From: Tridacna crocea | Taxonomy: Eukaryota > Mollusca > Bivalvia > Cardiida > Cardiidae | Reading direction: 5' to 3' | DNA: 64,000 nt | Assembly (NCBI GenBank): GCA_943736015.1 | Contig: OX031060.1 | Location: forward strand, 21,095,231-21,159,230 | Shown: piece after piece, positions 11,241-64,000 of the stretch | Numbering within the stretch: position 1 is the first letter of the stretch | Layout: each line of letters opens with the position of its first letter | Notes under the pieces: generated by a model | The model's input: the letters and a program-made list of their open reading frames with translations, nothing else | What the model was told of the DNA's origin: nothing | Database searches by the model: none | Translations under genes and position numbers: made by a program

Positions 11241-11463
11241 TTAATCCTTTACTTGAATACAGAATGTAAGATACGTCGAATTTAAAATCATTTCCGTACA
11301 AGTTTAATATTGTTCAAATGACACTGTTGGTTTCTGAAAGGTATAAAACATTGTGGGATAAAGGAGAAAATGCTGGTTACCAGCATTTTCTCGTTTATCC
11401 CACAATGTTTTCAATGGCTTCTTTCCCCAGAGGAGTAAATGGGCGAGCTTGTTGAGTATAGGA
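11241..11463 (+). mobile_element. family A MITE, diverged arms
   Basis: TTAATCCTTTACTTG start, core with gggataaaggagaaaatgct and a matching cgtttatccca on the other arm. Right end not clear. Confidence 0.7.
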
Positions 11464-11634
11464 TTATAGGTATCAGATTACCAAATCCAATTAATACAGA
11501 GATAGTGACGTTACGGATGAGCAACTGACCCTATCCCAGAGGGTCAATTTTGGGCAAATTTCGAGAGCCCTGATATCTGAGGTCATTCTGGACTGAACTG
11601 TAGAATTTTTCCTTAAAAAAAAAAACCTAGTAGT

Positions 11635-11864
11635 TTAACCCATTACCCCACAATCCCTACTTTTGACGACCCTGAGAAAGAAGCCTTTAGAAAACATTGG
11701 TGTGAAAGGAAGAAAATGCTGGTAACCAGCATTTTCTCCTTTTCCCACAATGTTTTCTACCCTTCATAAAACAAATTTCAAATTTTCAATCACTTTTACT
11801 TAGTGGTCTGCAAATGCTTTCAATTTGGACCAGTCTAAGATTTTGTCGTTTGGTAAAGAGTTAA
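11635..11864 (-). mobile_element. family A MITE, complete, TTAA ends
   Basis: TTAACCCATTACCCCAC to ggtaaagagTTAA. The left core arm has a one-base insertion (cattggtgtgaaagg). Confidence 0.92.
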
Positions 11865-11879
11865 CTGAAAATTCTCCTC

Positions 11880-12040
11880 CAGACTTGTATTCACCAGCCA
11901 ATCTTAAGATCATTCTTATTTCTCAAGAATTTTGAAAAAAAAAATCAAGGTAACATAAATCCTGATTGGCTTAACCAACCGCTTATCAGCCATTCAGGAA
12001 TTGTCTTACTTTCTAGATTTAGACCAGACAAAAACAATCA
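11880..12040 (+). mobile_element. family J element, diverged or partial
   Basis: cttgtattcaccagccaatc resembles the family J terminus at 60.4 kb, with cctgattggcttaacca in the middle. The right terminus is not found. Confidence 0.45.
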
Positions 12041-12295
12041 AGAAAGAAGGCACATGGTATCTTTTCTTAAAAATCCCCGAACGTAATTACAACCACTCAC
12101 TGTCACTTTTATTTGAATCTTATTTTTGTTATTCATTTTACAACGACATCTGATAACATTCTAATAGAGAAATATTAGTTGGCCATTAGAATGCGGCGAA
12201 TGCATGTGAAATAAAGCACACTGTTTCAAATTTGAAGTTTTGGGTCCATTTGGTCTTTGCTTGCAATAAGTCCTGGTGTTTCAGGAAAGGATGAT

Positions 12296-12365
12296 AATAG
12301 ATAGATGTGAGTTCGAATCCTGTCTCGACCTGACCTCTTTCCGAGTAATGTATCTTTGTATAAAG
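12296..12365 (+). mobile_element. SINE fragment (box B only)
   Basis: gagttcgaatcctgtctcga is a box B-like sequence. No convincing box A upstream. Confidence 0.35.
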
Positions 12366-12930
12366 TGGGAGACTGTTACAATCTATTTCAATGTAATCAT
12401 TTGGGGTGAAGATTTCGATACGACCATGTGACAGTCAGCAACCGCTGTTTTGTTGTTAGTAAAAATAGATCTCAGGTGTCATGGTAACACACAAACAGCG
12501 TGTACCAAAACAAACAGTCATCCGGATTACTGGAAGGGGCTTCATTACACAAAGCTAGTAAATATGTGTTTCTTTGCAATGGCTGCTTTGTATACAACAT
12601 GAAAATCATATTTGTGACAATCTTGATACTATGTTAATTTCATCTAGTTATAACCAACTCATATCGGTGATGTTGTTATCATTTACTGTACGTATCATAT
12701 GTATAGAAATGAAGTAAACCCGTTTTAATTCCATGACTGTGTTCTTTGAGTGGCACAAGTGACACATGGGAGATTTGCTTGAAGAAAGGCAAGATGCCTC
12801 TTTTTTCATAAGGCTTGAAATGGTGTCTGAAAAAAAAAGGAAATTTCTTGCTCTTTCAGGAGAAGTTACTGCTTTTCGCACCATGTTTGTATATTTACTG
12901 GGACGATAGAATCTAAACTTGTCTTCATTT
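12366..12930. other. non-coding, nothing recognised
   Basis: No repeat or coding signal seen by eye. Confidence 0.4.
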
Positions 12931-12937
12931 GTCCACA

Positions 12938-13163
12938 CTTCACCAAAACAATCCCCAAAAATAACGCCCCTGAGCAAGAAGGCAGTTGAAAAATTCAGTG
13001 AAAGAAGAAAATGCCAGTACATGTAAATACCTTTTCTTCCTTTTCCTACAATGTTTTCTGGCCTTTGAAAGACTAATCGTATTTTTTTAGCCACATTTGA
13101 TTTTGTCGTCTGGAAATGCTTTCATTTTGGAAAAGTTCGCCAATACATGTGGTGAAGAGTAAA
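12938..13163 (-). mobile_element. family A MITE, strongly diverged
   Basis: cttcaccaaaacaatcccca start, core degraded on the left arm (gaaaaattcagtgaaagaag), right words cctacaatgttttct and tgtcgtctggaaatgcttt. Confidence 0.75.
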
Positions 13164-13337
13164 GGTATGAGTTTAATTAAAATGTGACCTGTCACGGGAA
13201 AAGGGCCAGTCTGCAAATTCCGTACACCAGTGAGATGAAAAAAGATCCAAGATAGTGCAGGTCAATATAAGTTGATAGTTCAAAAATTGTATAGTAAGGT
13301 AGAATAACCATTTTTCATACAGAAAATATCATAAAAA

Positions 13338-13402
13338 CGAAAAGTGTCGACTCTGGTCAGCCTGCGCGAATCGCGCAGGCTGACCAGGGTCGACACTTTT
13401 CG
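13338..13402. repeat. family E single hairpin
   Basis: cgaaaagtgtcgactctggt ... cagcctgcgcga / tcgcgcaggctg ... cgacacttttcg. Arms pair with one or two mismatches. Confidence 0.85.
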
Positions 13403-13583
13403 AAGTTCCCAGATGGTCCCTTTATGCGTGACGGCTCACAAATGATTGAAACAGTTCTGCAATGAGTAAGTTAGACCAAAAACCATGAAAAATTGTGGCG
13501 CCTATAAAGACAATCACCATCTTAGACAATAGTTCATTTTTATAAATATTTCTACGTGTTCCTCTGGATTGGTATTGTTGGCT

Positions 13584-13763
13584 TTAAAGGTGGGTACTTT
13601 GAATTTTTACATCTCACCAAATAAAGAAATAGATATATATCACTAAAATTTATATAAAAAAAAAAAGTACAAATCATCAATAATTAAGAGTATAAAGTTA
13701 CAAAAAAAAGTTTTTGATGGTATTCCCTTAAAAGGCTACGTAGCCATTTCCTTTGCCAAAGTG
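13584..13763 (+). mobile_element. family D element, 5' part
   Basis: TTAAAGGTGGGTACTTTG start, A-rich body, stops after aaggctacgtag. Carries an uninterrupted cccTTAAaaggctacg, an empty family B site. Confidence 0.75.
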
Positions 13764-13768
13764 TTTTT

Positions 13769-13997
13769 TTAACCCTTTCCCAAACAATCCCTGGTTTTTA
13801 CGGGTCTGGAATAGTAGCCTTTTGAAAGCATTGTGGGAAAAAGAGAAAATGCTGATAACCAGCATTTTCTCCTTTTCCCACAATGTTTTCTACTCTATCA
13901 TATAGAAAACTGATCCTTTAGCAACTGTTAAGTTGTCATCTGCAGAATGCTTTCAGTTTGGTGTGGCCCAAAATTTGCCGCCTTGGGAAAGGGGTGA
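13769..13997 (-). mobile_element. family A MITE, right terminus diverged
   Basis: TTAACCCTTTCCCAAAC start, core intact, right end ccttgggaaaggggtgaaa in place of ttggtaaagagttaa. Confidence 0.85.
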
Positions 13998-14030
13998 AAC
14001 CCCAATCTTTTGAATGTTTGAAGATCGACT

Positions 14031-14071
14031 GTTGGGGGTTAGGGTTGGGGAGGGGGGGGGGGGGGGTAGGG
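14031..14071 (+). repeat. G-run, possible G-quadruplex
   Basis: Successive G blocks (ggggg, ggg, gggg, then about 15 G, then ggg) in about 40 bases. Confidence 0.7.
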
Positions 14072-14269
14072 AATGGCGACAAAAGGGGTGACCGTTTGAC
14101 ATTTCGTCCGTTTTGGGGAAAAAAGTTACAAGGCAAAAGCTAGAAGAAAATGAGCAAATGAACAACAACAACAAAAAAAAAGGACCATGTTTAGATGATT
14201 CGTTTGAAAGGTGTTTTACGCTACTTTCAACATTATTTTAATCATATCAAGGCGACAGCTCACATATTC

Positions 14270-14422
14270 ATGTTTTCCATGGGGTTTATAAGTATTAGGC
14301 TAGGCTCTGAAGTGTCTTGCCCAAGACACTCCTGTGAAGGGCTCGGGGAGCCAGCGAAGCTCGAACCTGGGACTTCCAGGTCACGAGTCTTACGTGTTAC
14401 CACTGAGCCACACACGACCCTG
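14270..14422 (-). mobile_element. tRNA-derived SINE, third type
   Basis: Minus strand: tgtggctcagtggtaacacg (box A), ccaggttcgagcttc (box B), then agtgtcttgggcaagacact, a short palindrome typical of some SINE bodies. Confidence 0.75.
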
Positions 14423-14497
14423 ATCTTCAAATGAATTGTTACACAAATACCCGGCGAAAAACATAGTGAAAAAAAGACACAAAAAATGTCTGCGTTC

Positions 14498-14727
14498 TTA
14501 ACCCATTACCACACAATCCCTACTTTTGACGCCCCTGAGAAAGAAGCCCTTGGAAAACATTGTGGGAAAAAGGAGAAAATGCTGGTAACCAGCATTTTCT
14601 CCTTTTCCCACAATGTTTTCTACCCTTCACAAAATAAATTTCAATTTTTCAGTCACTTTTATTTTGTCGTCTGCAGATGCTCTTAATTTGGACCAGTCTG
14701 AAATATTGTCGTTTGGTAATAGGTTAA
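14498..14727 (-). mobile_element. family A MITE, complete, TTAA ends
   Basis: TTAACCCATTACCACAC to ggtaatagg-TTAA. Core perfect apart from one extra A in the left arm. Confidence 0.93.
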
Positions 14728-14889
14728 AAGATCATAATTATTCCAGTGCAACAGAACACAATGAGCACAACACTGTATGATTAAACCAAATGTCACATTC
14801 ACAGGATTATCGTACCTTTAACCCCAGACGTTCCCTTTGCTTTTTTAACCATTTTTCCTTACCATGGCCATCAAAAAGGGGCTTTTGTA

Positions 14890-14955
14890 GACAGTGTAGA
14901 TCAAGATAAGACTGCACAGAACATGCAGTCTGATCTCTGATCTCTGATCTGAACA
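14890..14955. repeat. family I hairpin
   Basis: gacagtgtagatcaagataa ... actgcacagaacatgcagtctgatc, with a triplicated tctgatc on the right arm. Confidence 0.75.
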
Positions 14956-15105
14956 ACCCATCGCTTTATTCTAGATTCTGACCTGACTGTCTTATCTTCT
15001 TGCAGCGGAATCGTGTTCGCAGTGGCTGAAAAAAAAATATTTATTTGACAGTCATAGGAGTCAGTATAGGTGTTAACTAACTTATACCCACGGATAAATA
15101 CATTT

Positions 15106-15345
15106 TTAACCCTTTTCCAAATAATCCTTGGTTTTTACGACCCTGAGATAGAAGGCTTTTGAAAACATTGTGGGAAAAGGAGAAAATACTGGTAAACCAG
15201 CATTTTCTCCTTTTCCCACAATGTTTTCTACCCCGTAGGAAACAAGTTTCATTTTTTTGAGTACTACTAGTAACTTTTATTTTGTCCTCTGCAAATGCTT
15301 TCAATTTGGACTAGGTTAAAATGTTTTCGTTTAGCAAAGAGTTAA
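15106..15345 (-). mobile_element. family A MITE, complete, TTAA ends
   Basis: TTAACCCTTTTCCAAAT to agcaaagagTTAA. Core with one extra A at the apex (ggtaaaccagc). A small insertion of about 10 bases lies in the left-arm sequence (ctactagtaact). Confidence 0.9.
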
Positions 15346-15711
15346 TAAAAAAGAAATACCACGACACCATTACTTAAAATAGCGAAAAACTCATCTATGT
15401 GCGATAAAATCAACCAGTCATCATCATCGGCATCTATCTTTATTGTTTGGTATTTTAGATAATTTTTTGCTAGTGAATGAAGCAGTTCATATACGGACTA
15501 CTTCCAGATTAAACTGGAAAAAGCGGACTATTTACGAAAACTACAATTTTTATGTTCGAAAGGAATGGAACCTCTGCTTTATGGCTTTGGAAATGATGGT
15601 AAGAAATTAAGAAATGGCTCATTAAAACAAAATGCTCCCTTTCCAGACTCTATTGTTGTTTTTCTTTTTTATAAAGAGGTGTGAGAAGCCGTATTTCTGA
15701 TGGTAATGGAG
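15346..15711. other. non-coding, nothing recognised
   Basis: Contains one self-complementary-looking pair (cagattaaactgg) but no family member. Confidence 0.4.
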
Positions 15712-15957
15712 TTAAGCTTTTCCAGAAGGTATCTATTTCGACTTGTCCTTGTCCAAGTTGAAAGCAAATGCAAGCGACAGCATCATGGTAATGATGTGGT
15801 TAAATAATAAGTGGTTTTTTTTTTCTCAGAATTGAAAGCATTGTGGGAAATGAAGACAAATTCTGGATCCAGCATCTCTCTCCTTTTTCCCACAATGTTT
15901 TCAAACACATTATTTTCGTCAGGGTCGATAAAAATACGAGAACCGTTTGGTAAAGGT
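15712..15957 (+). mobile_element. family A MITE, diverged
   Basis: TTAAGCTTTTCCAGAAGG start, left-arm word tccaagttgaaagcaaatgc, core gaaagcattgtgggaaatga ... ccacaatgttttc, end ccgtttggtaaaggtt. Confidence 0.8.
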
Positions 15958-16127
15958 TGTTACTGGACATGATAACAACGCCAAAAGATAAGAGAAATAG
16001 AATAAACGAGGGCACTATATAGTTCTACGTGGTACGTGCTTCTAATGGAGTATTAAACGAGGTAAAAATCTGACTTCTCAAGAAATCCAAATTGACTTTT
16101 CGATAGGAAATCATAGGAAAAACACGT

Positions 16128-16358
16128 ACATGACCCTTCACCTAAATATACCGAGGTTTACCGACCTTATTAAGAAGGCATTTGAAAACGTCGTGAGAAA
16201 TGGAGAAAATGCTGGTAACCAGCATTTTCTCCATTTTCCACAACGTTTTCTGACGTTTCAAAAACTAATATTGCCATCTTTAAGATTTTTAAAATGTCGT
16301 CTGCAAATGCTTTGAATTTGGATTAGTCTATAATTTTGTCGTCTGGTAAAGAGATAAG
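16128..16358 (-). mobile_element. family A MITE, diverged ends
   Basis: Core gaaaacgtcgtgagaaatgg with paired changes on the other arm (ccattttccacaacgttttc). Ends gtctggtaaagagataa. Confidence 0.8.
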
Positions 16359-16766
16359 TAAGAAAGTGTAGATAAGCCTCGCACAGAGAGGTGATCTATT
16401 TAGATTGGTTTGATATGGAACTGTCATCTCTTCGTCTCTCTGTTGACGTTTACGACACGTCTATCCACCGTTTTCATGTTTATTTCCGAAATGATTAGAA
16501 ATAAATTGTTATTCTAAATTTAAACATTTACCTCGTTCTCGCTAAATTAAGGTCTTAGACTTCTAAAGGAAAACAGTTATTTCTACGAAAATATGATCCT
16601 GCAAATTTTGCTATGATTAAAAAAGAGCTACTGGGCTCCGCTTCTAAATGGGAAACGTATAGCCCTTTGATTTCACTCCAGTATTTTACCTCTGTGTCAC
16701 ATTTTTCACGTTTTCAGAGAAAAGTATATTTTATGTAGTGTTTACAAGTGTTTTAGAACACTTTAA
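16359..16766. other. non-coding, nothing recognised
   Basis: Ordinary AT-rich sequence. Confidence 0.4.
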
Positions 16767-17049
16767 ACTCTTTAGTCTTTACTAAACAGCAAAACAACAA
16801 AATTTTAGACTTCTTTAAACTGAAAAGACTTGTAGACCACAAAATATTATGTGACTTAAAAATTGAAACTTATCTTTGGAAGAGTAGTTACCAGCATTTT
16901 CACCTTTTCCCACAATGTTTTCAGAGGACTTCTTCCTCAGGATCCTTAAAACCAGGGGTTGTTTGGTATTTTCTCCTTTTCCCACTATGTTTTCAGAGGA
17001 CTTCTTCCTCAGGATCCTTAAAACCAGGGATTGTTTGGTAAAGAGTTAA
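16767..17049 (+). mobile_element. family A MITE lacking the left stem arm, right half tandemly duplicated
   Basis: The left arm runs to gaagagtag and jumps to ttaccagcattttcacc, so the left stem arm is deleted up to the apex. The segment tttctccttttcccac ... tttggta then occurs twice in tandem (period about 77). Ends aagagTTAA. Confidence 0.85.
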
Positions 17050-17260
17050 TTCGCAGCAAAAAAAGCTTAGAAGGCCTTTAGGCCTTTTCAACAACCCCAA
17101 AAACACTGGCAAAAGGGATGAAATACTGGTAACCAACCTATCTTCTTTTTCCACCCTTTCTAAAATAATGCTAACATTTAAACTGCATTTGATTTGTAAA
17201 GCTCTCGAATTGGACAAGCCTTTTTTTCTTTTTAGTCCTGGCGTCGTAATTTGAAGCGAC
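17050..17260 (-). mobile_element. family A MITE, strongly degraded
   Basis: tggcaaaagggatgaaatac, ctggtaaccaacc, ctttctaaaataatg and gctctcgaattggacaagcc are recognisable family words in the right order. Confidence 0.6.
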
Positions 17261-17460
17261 CTTATATATTTGAAGTTTTCCAAGGTAGTGCTGATGCTAA
17301 AAACGCAATTCGTAACCTAGAAGTCTTGGCATAGGAGGATAAGACACGTGCCTTTATTTATGGCAATAATTTCTATATACACTTGTGCTAATAAGTCTTC
17401 GCAATCGAGCTTTCATCCTCTGAGATCAAACGACACCTCTAAAGTTAAAATGTTTTAACA

Positions 17461-17543
17461 TATCGTCGGTTTACCTCAAAAACCTCGTAACTACAGCTTG
17501 TTTCAAGCTGTAGTTACGAGATTTTTTAAGTAAAACGACTATA
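17461..17543. repeat. family G hairpin, complete
   Basis: tatcgtcggtttacctcaaa ... acagcttgtttcaagctgt ... aagtaaaacgactata. Arms near perfect. Confidence 0.88.
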
Positions 17544-17636
17544 TGCATTGCTTTTAAATATGCATAGCATAAATTATGCTTCCAAGATAATGTATACGTC
17601 CAATGTTGATTGGCTGGAACTTAGACAGAACGAGGG

Positions 17637-17789
17637 CTGTACCAAACGACATGTCCAAAATGAAAGCATTTGAAGACGGCCAAATAACCGTGAGCCAAAC
17701 ATTGAAATTAGTTCTTTTAAAGGCAAATAATCTGGTATTTGTAGGACAGAAACTTTGTGCAAAAAGGAAATAATACTGGTCACCAGCAC
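17637..17789 (+). mobile_element. family A MITE, left half only, ends at the hairpin apex
   Basis: ctgtaccaaacgacatgtcc, gaaagcatttgaagacggcc, then atactggtcaccagc, after which family A sequence stops and the minisatellite region begins. Confidence 0.75.
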
Positions 17790-17844
17790 GATAGTACGAT
17801 GATGATAGTGCGATATAATATCGCGTTATCACCAACATACTATC

Positions 17845-18425
17845 GATCATCGAGTTTAAAATTTAAAAAAATCATGGGCGATGGCCCTAACGGTATTCAA
17901 AATCGAGCATCGCCTTTAAAATAATCAAATTCATGGGCGAATGCCCCAACGGTATTCAAAACCTAGCATCGCGTTTAAAATAATCAAATTCATGGGCGAA
18001 TGCCCTAACGGAATTCATCATCGAGCATCTCGTTTAAAATCAACAAATTCATGGGCGATTGCCTAACGGTATTCAGAATCGAGCATCACGTTTAAAATCA
18101 ACAAATTCATGGGCGATGTCCCTAACGGTATTCAGAATCGAGCATCACGTTTAAAATCAACAAATTCATGGGCGATGGCCCTAACGGTATTCAAAATCGC
18201 CGAGCATCACGTTTAAAATCAACAAATTCATGGGCGATGGCCCTAACGGTATTCAAAATCGCCGAGCATCACGTTTAAAATCAACAAATTCATGAGCGAT
18301 GGCCCTAACGGTATTCAAAATCAAGCATCAGGTTTAAATCAACACATTCATGGGCGATGGCCCTAACGGTATTCAAAATTGACTATCGCGTTTTAAAATC
18401 AACAAAATCATGGCCCTAATGCTAT
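17845..18425 (+). repeat. minisatellite, about 10 copies of a 58-62 bp unit
   Basis: Each unit has cgagcatc-cg-tttaaaat, caacaaattcatgggcgat and gccctaacggtattcaaa. Units 7-8 share an extra cgc insertion. The first and last units are diverged. Confidence 0.95.
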
Positions 18426-18772
18426 TCCGTACAAAGTACCTACCCTAGTCAGCCCGTGCAGTGCTAACCTTGGTCGGAACTTTTTGCTATTGATCTATTT
18501 TCTGCATGTCAAAGGACACATTCTACCTTGTGGTTCAGGCGGTTATACCCAATATTTTAGAGGTTCATACTGATGGAATAACTTGCACGGTGCGACACAG
18601 CACGGAGATGTAATAAAGCCATTTTTGCTAGAGTATGGATCAGATATTTTAGTCTATAAAATAATATTCTTTGTAAGGAAAAAAAATCATCACTATACCT
18701 TCTTTACCTTGCCCTGTAACTCTTTGAAAACATTCTAGTCAAGTATAAACATTCACCAAGAATAAAACTGTA

Positions 18773-18866
18773 TTTCATGCTTTCCGGTAGAATATCGAGA
18801 AATCACGGTGAAAATATTTTCGATATTTTATGGTTACGACCGGCGAAAAATATTGATTTTATATTC
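18773..18866 (-). mobile_element. family C fragment
   Basis: catgctttccggtagaatat, cgagaaatcacggtgaaaat and ttacgaccggcgaaaaatat match the end of the family C copies at 25.5, 58.0 and 62.7 kb. Confidence 0.75.
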
Positions 18867-18959
18867 CACCTCTCCAATTGAAGGCGAACTAGTTAATATG
18901 AGAGATACGAATTTATACGAAAACTAATGATACATGTCCGATAAGGAGATATTATTCCA

Positions 18960-19015
18960 CCAAAACAGAACTTTGCAGTCTGTGCAGTCTGATCTTGATC
19001 TATAATGCCCGCAAA
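18960..19015 (+). repeat. family I hairpin, degenerate
   Basis: Right arm gtgcagtctgatcttgatct is clear; the left arm is mostly lost. Confidence 0.55.
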
Positions 19016-19215
19016 AGGTTGGTTAGTCGTGCTTAGAAGCCGAAGTGTTATTATCAAAGACACGAATTCATGCGATTGAAGAATATGATTCGCATTTTTT
19101 TTTTACAGTTATTTAAGGGACTGTCTCTTGCAAGACAATAAGCAGAAGTCATAAAGTGGTAAAATGCCATGAATAGAGTGACTTTTACATGAGTTATTAT
19201 ATCACTCTAACTTCT

Positions 19216-19236
19216 CGTTGCAGGACAACACATAAA
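19216..19236 (+). promoter_or_regulatory. probable splice acceptor and 5' UTR stub of sim exon 1
   Basis: Pyrimidine-rich cttctcgttgcag ends at 19223 and is followed by 13 untranslated bases before the ATG. It implies an upstream non-coding exon. A transcription start inside this exon cannot be excluded. Confidence 0.5.
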
Positions 19237-63927
<44,691 letters not shown>

Positions 63928-63981
63928 GTATGTCAAAGTTCAAAACACGAATTTTGTGGTCCTCGGTCATTTCCACCTGCC

Positions 63982-64000
63982 TTAACCCTTTCCCAAACAA
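63982..64000 (-). mobile_element. family A MITE, cut by the window end
   Basis: TTAACCCTTTCCCAAACAA is the typical right terminus. Confidence 0.75.

Noticed and set aside
17845..18425. CRISPR-like array
   Set aside because: Whole units repeat without distinct spacers; it is a eukaryotic minisatellite.
19189..19236. Upstream in-frame ATG as the sim start
   Set aside because: Would add 16 residues absent from SIM proteins and would cross a good splice acceptor at 19221-19223.

Overview
The window is AT-rich, repeat-dense animal DNA. It carries one recognisable host gene: the 5' part of a single-minded (SIM) bHLH-PAS transcription factor on the + strand. Six coding exons have GT/AG boundaries and compatible phases. 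They give about 245 residues: the basic helix-loop-helix, the linker, all of PAS-A and the first residues toward PAS-B. The reading frame runs off the right edge. Intron 1 is about 36.6 kb. The tRNA-derived SINEs, the many hairpin-type MITEs and the SIM sequence fit a mollusc. The hairpin families resemble ones I recall from heterodont bivalves, but the species is a guess.

The rest is mostly mobile DNA. The main component (family A) is a MITE of about 225 bp flanked by TTAA. It has short terminal repeats (TTAACYCTTTACCA), a unique left arm (about 110 bp), a hairpin core with arms of about 33 bp (apex GCTGGT/ACCAGC), and a unique right arm (about 55 bp). I count roughly 55 complete, diverged or broken copies by eye, and the window begins and ends inside one. 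A sister set (family B) has a changed core (apex GCTCGT/ACGAGC) whose substitutions are paired across the stem. In the repeat entries, strand '+' for family A means left arm first.

Other families: D (TTAAAGGTGG termini, about 560 bp without insertions), E (TGCAACACGCG termini with two internal hairpins), F (starts TGTGGCGCCGC, about 530 bp), G (hairpin of about 85 bp), H (about 190 bp, termini like AGCTCCAGATA), I (hairpin of about 65 bp, GACAGTGTAGATC), C (about 410-460 bp), J (about 200 bp). There are also tRNA-derived SINEs, two mariner-type transposase relics, several long foldbacks, minisatellites and microsatellites. Nested insertions give clean empty-site evidence (B in D, E in D, F in G, mariner in H).

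Layout: 1-19.2 kb, upstream DNA filled with A-family copies, SINEs and a 60-bp minisatellite; 19.2 kb, exon 1 (bHLH); 19.4-56.0 kb, intron 1, including a repeat-poor block at about 33.0-39.6 kb that contrasts with its surroundings and may hold regulatory sequence; 56.0-63.9 kb, exons 2-6 separated by introns that are mostly MITEs. No other convincing protein gene, rRNA, functional tRNA or CRISPR was seen. Most short open frames in the window are translations of repeats.
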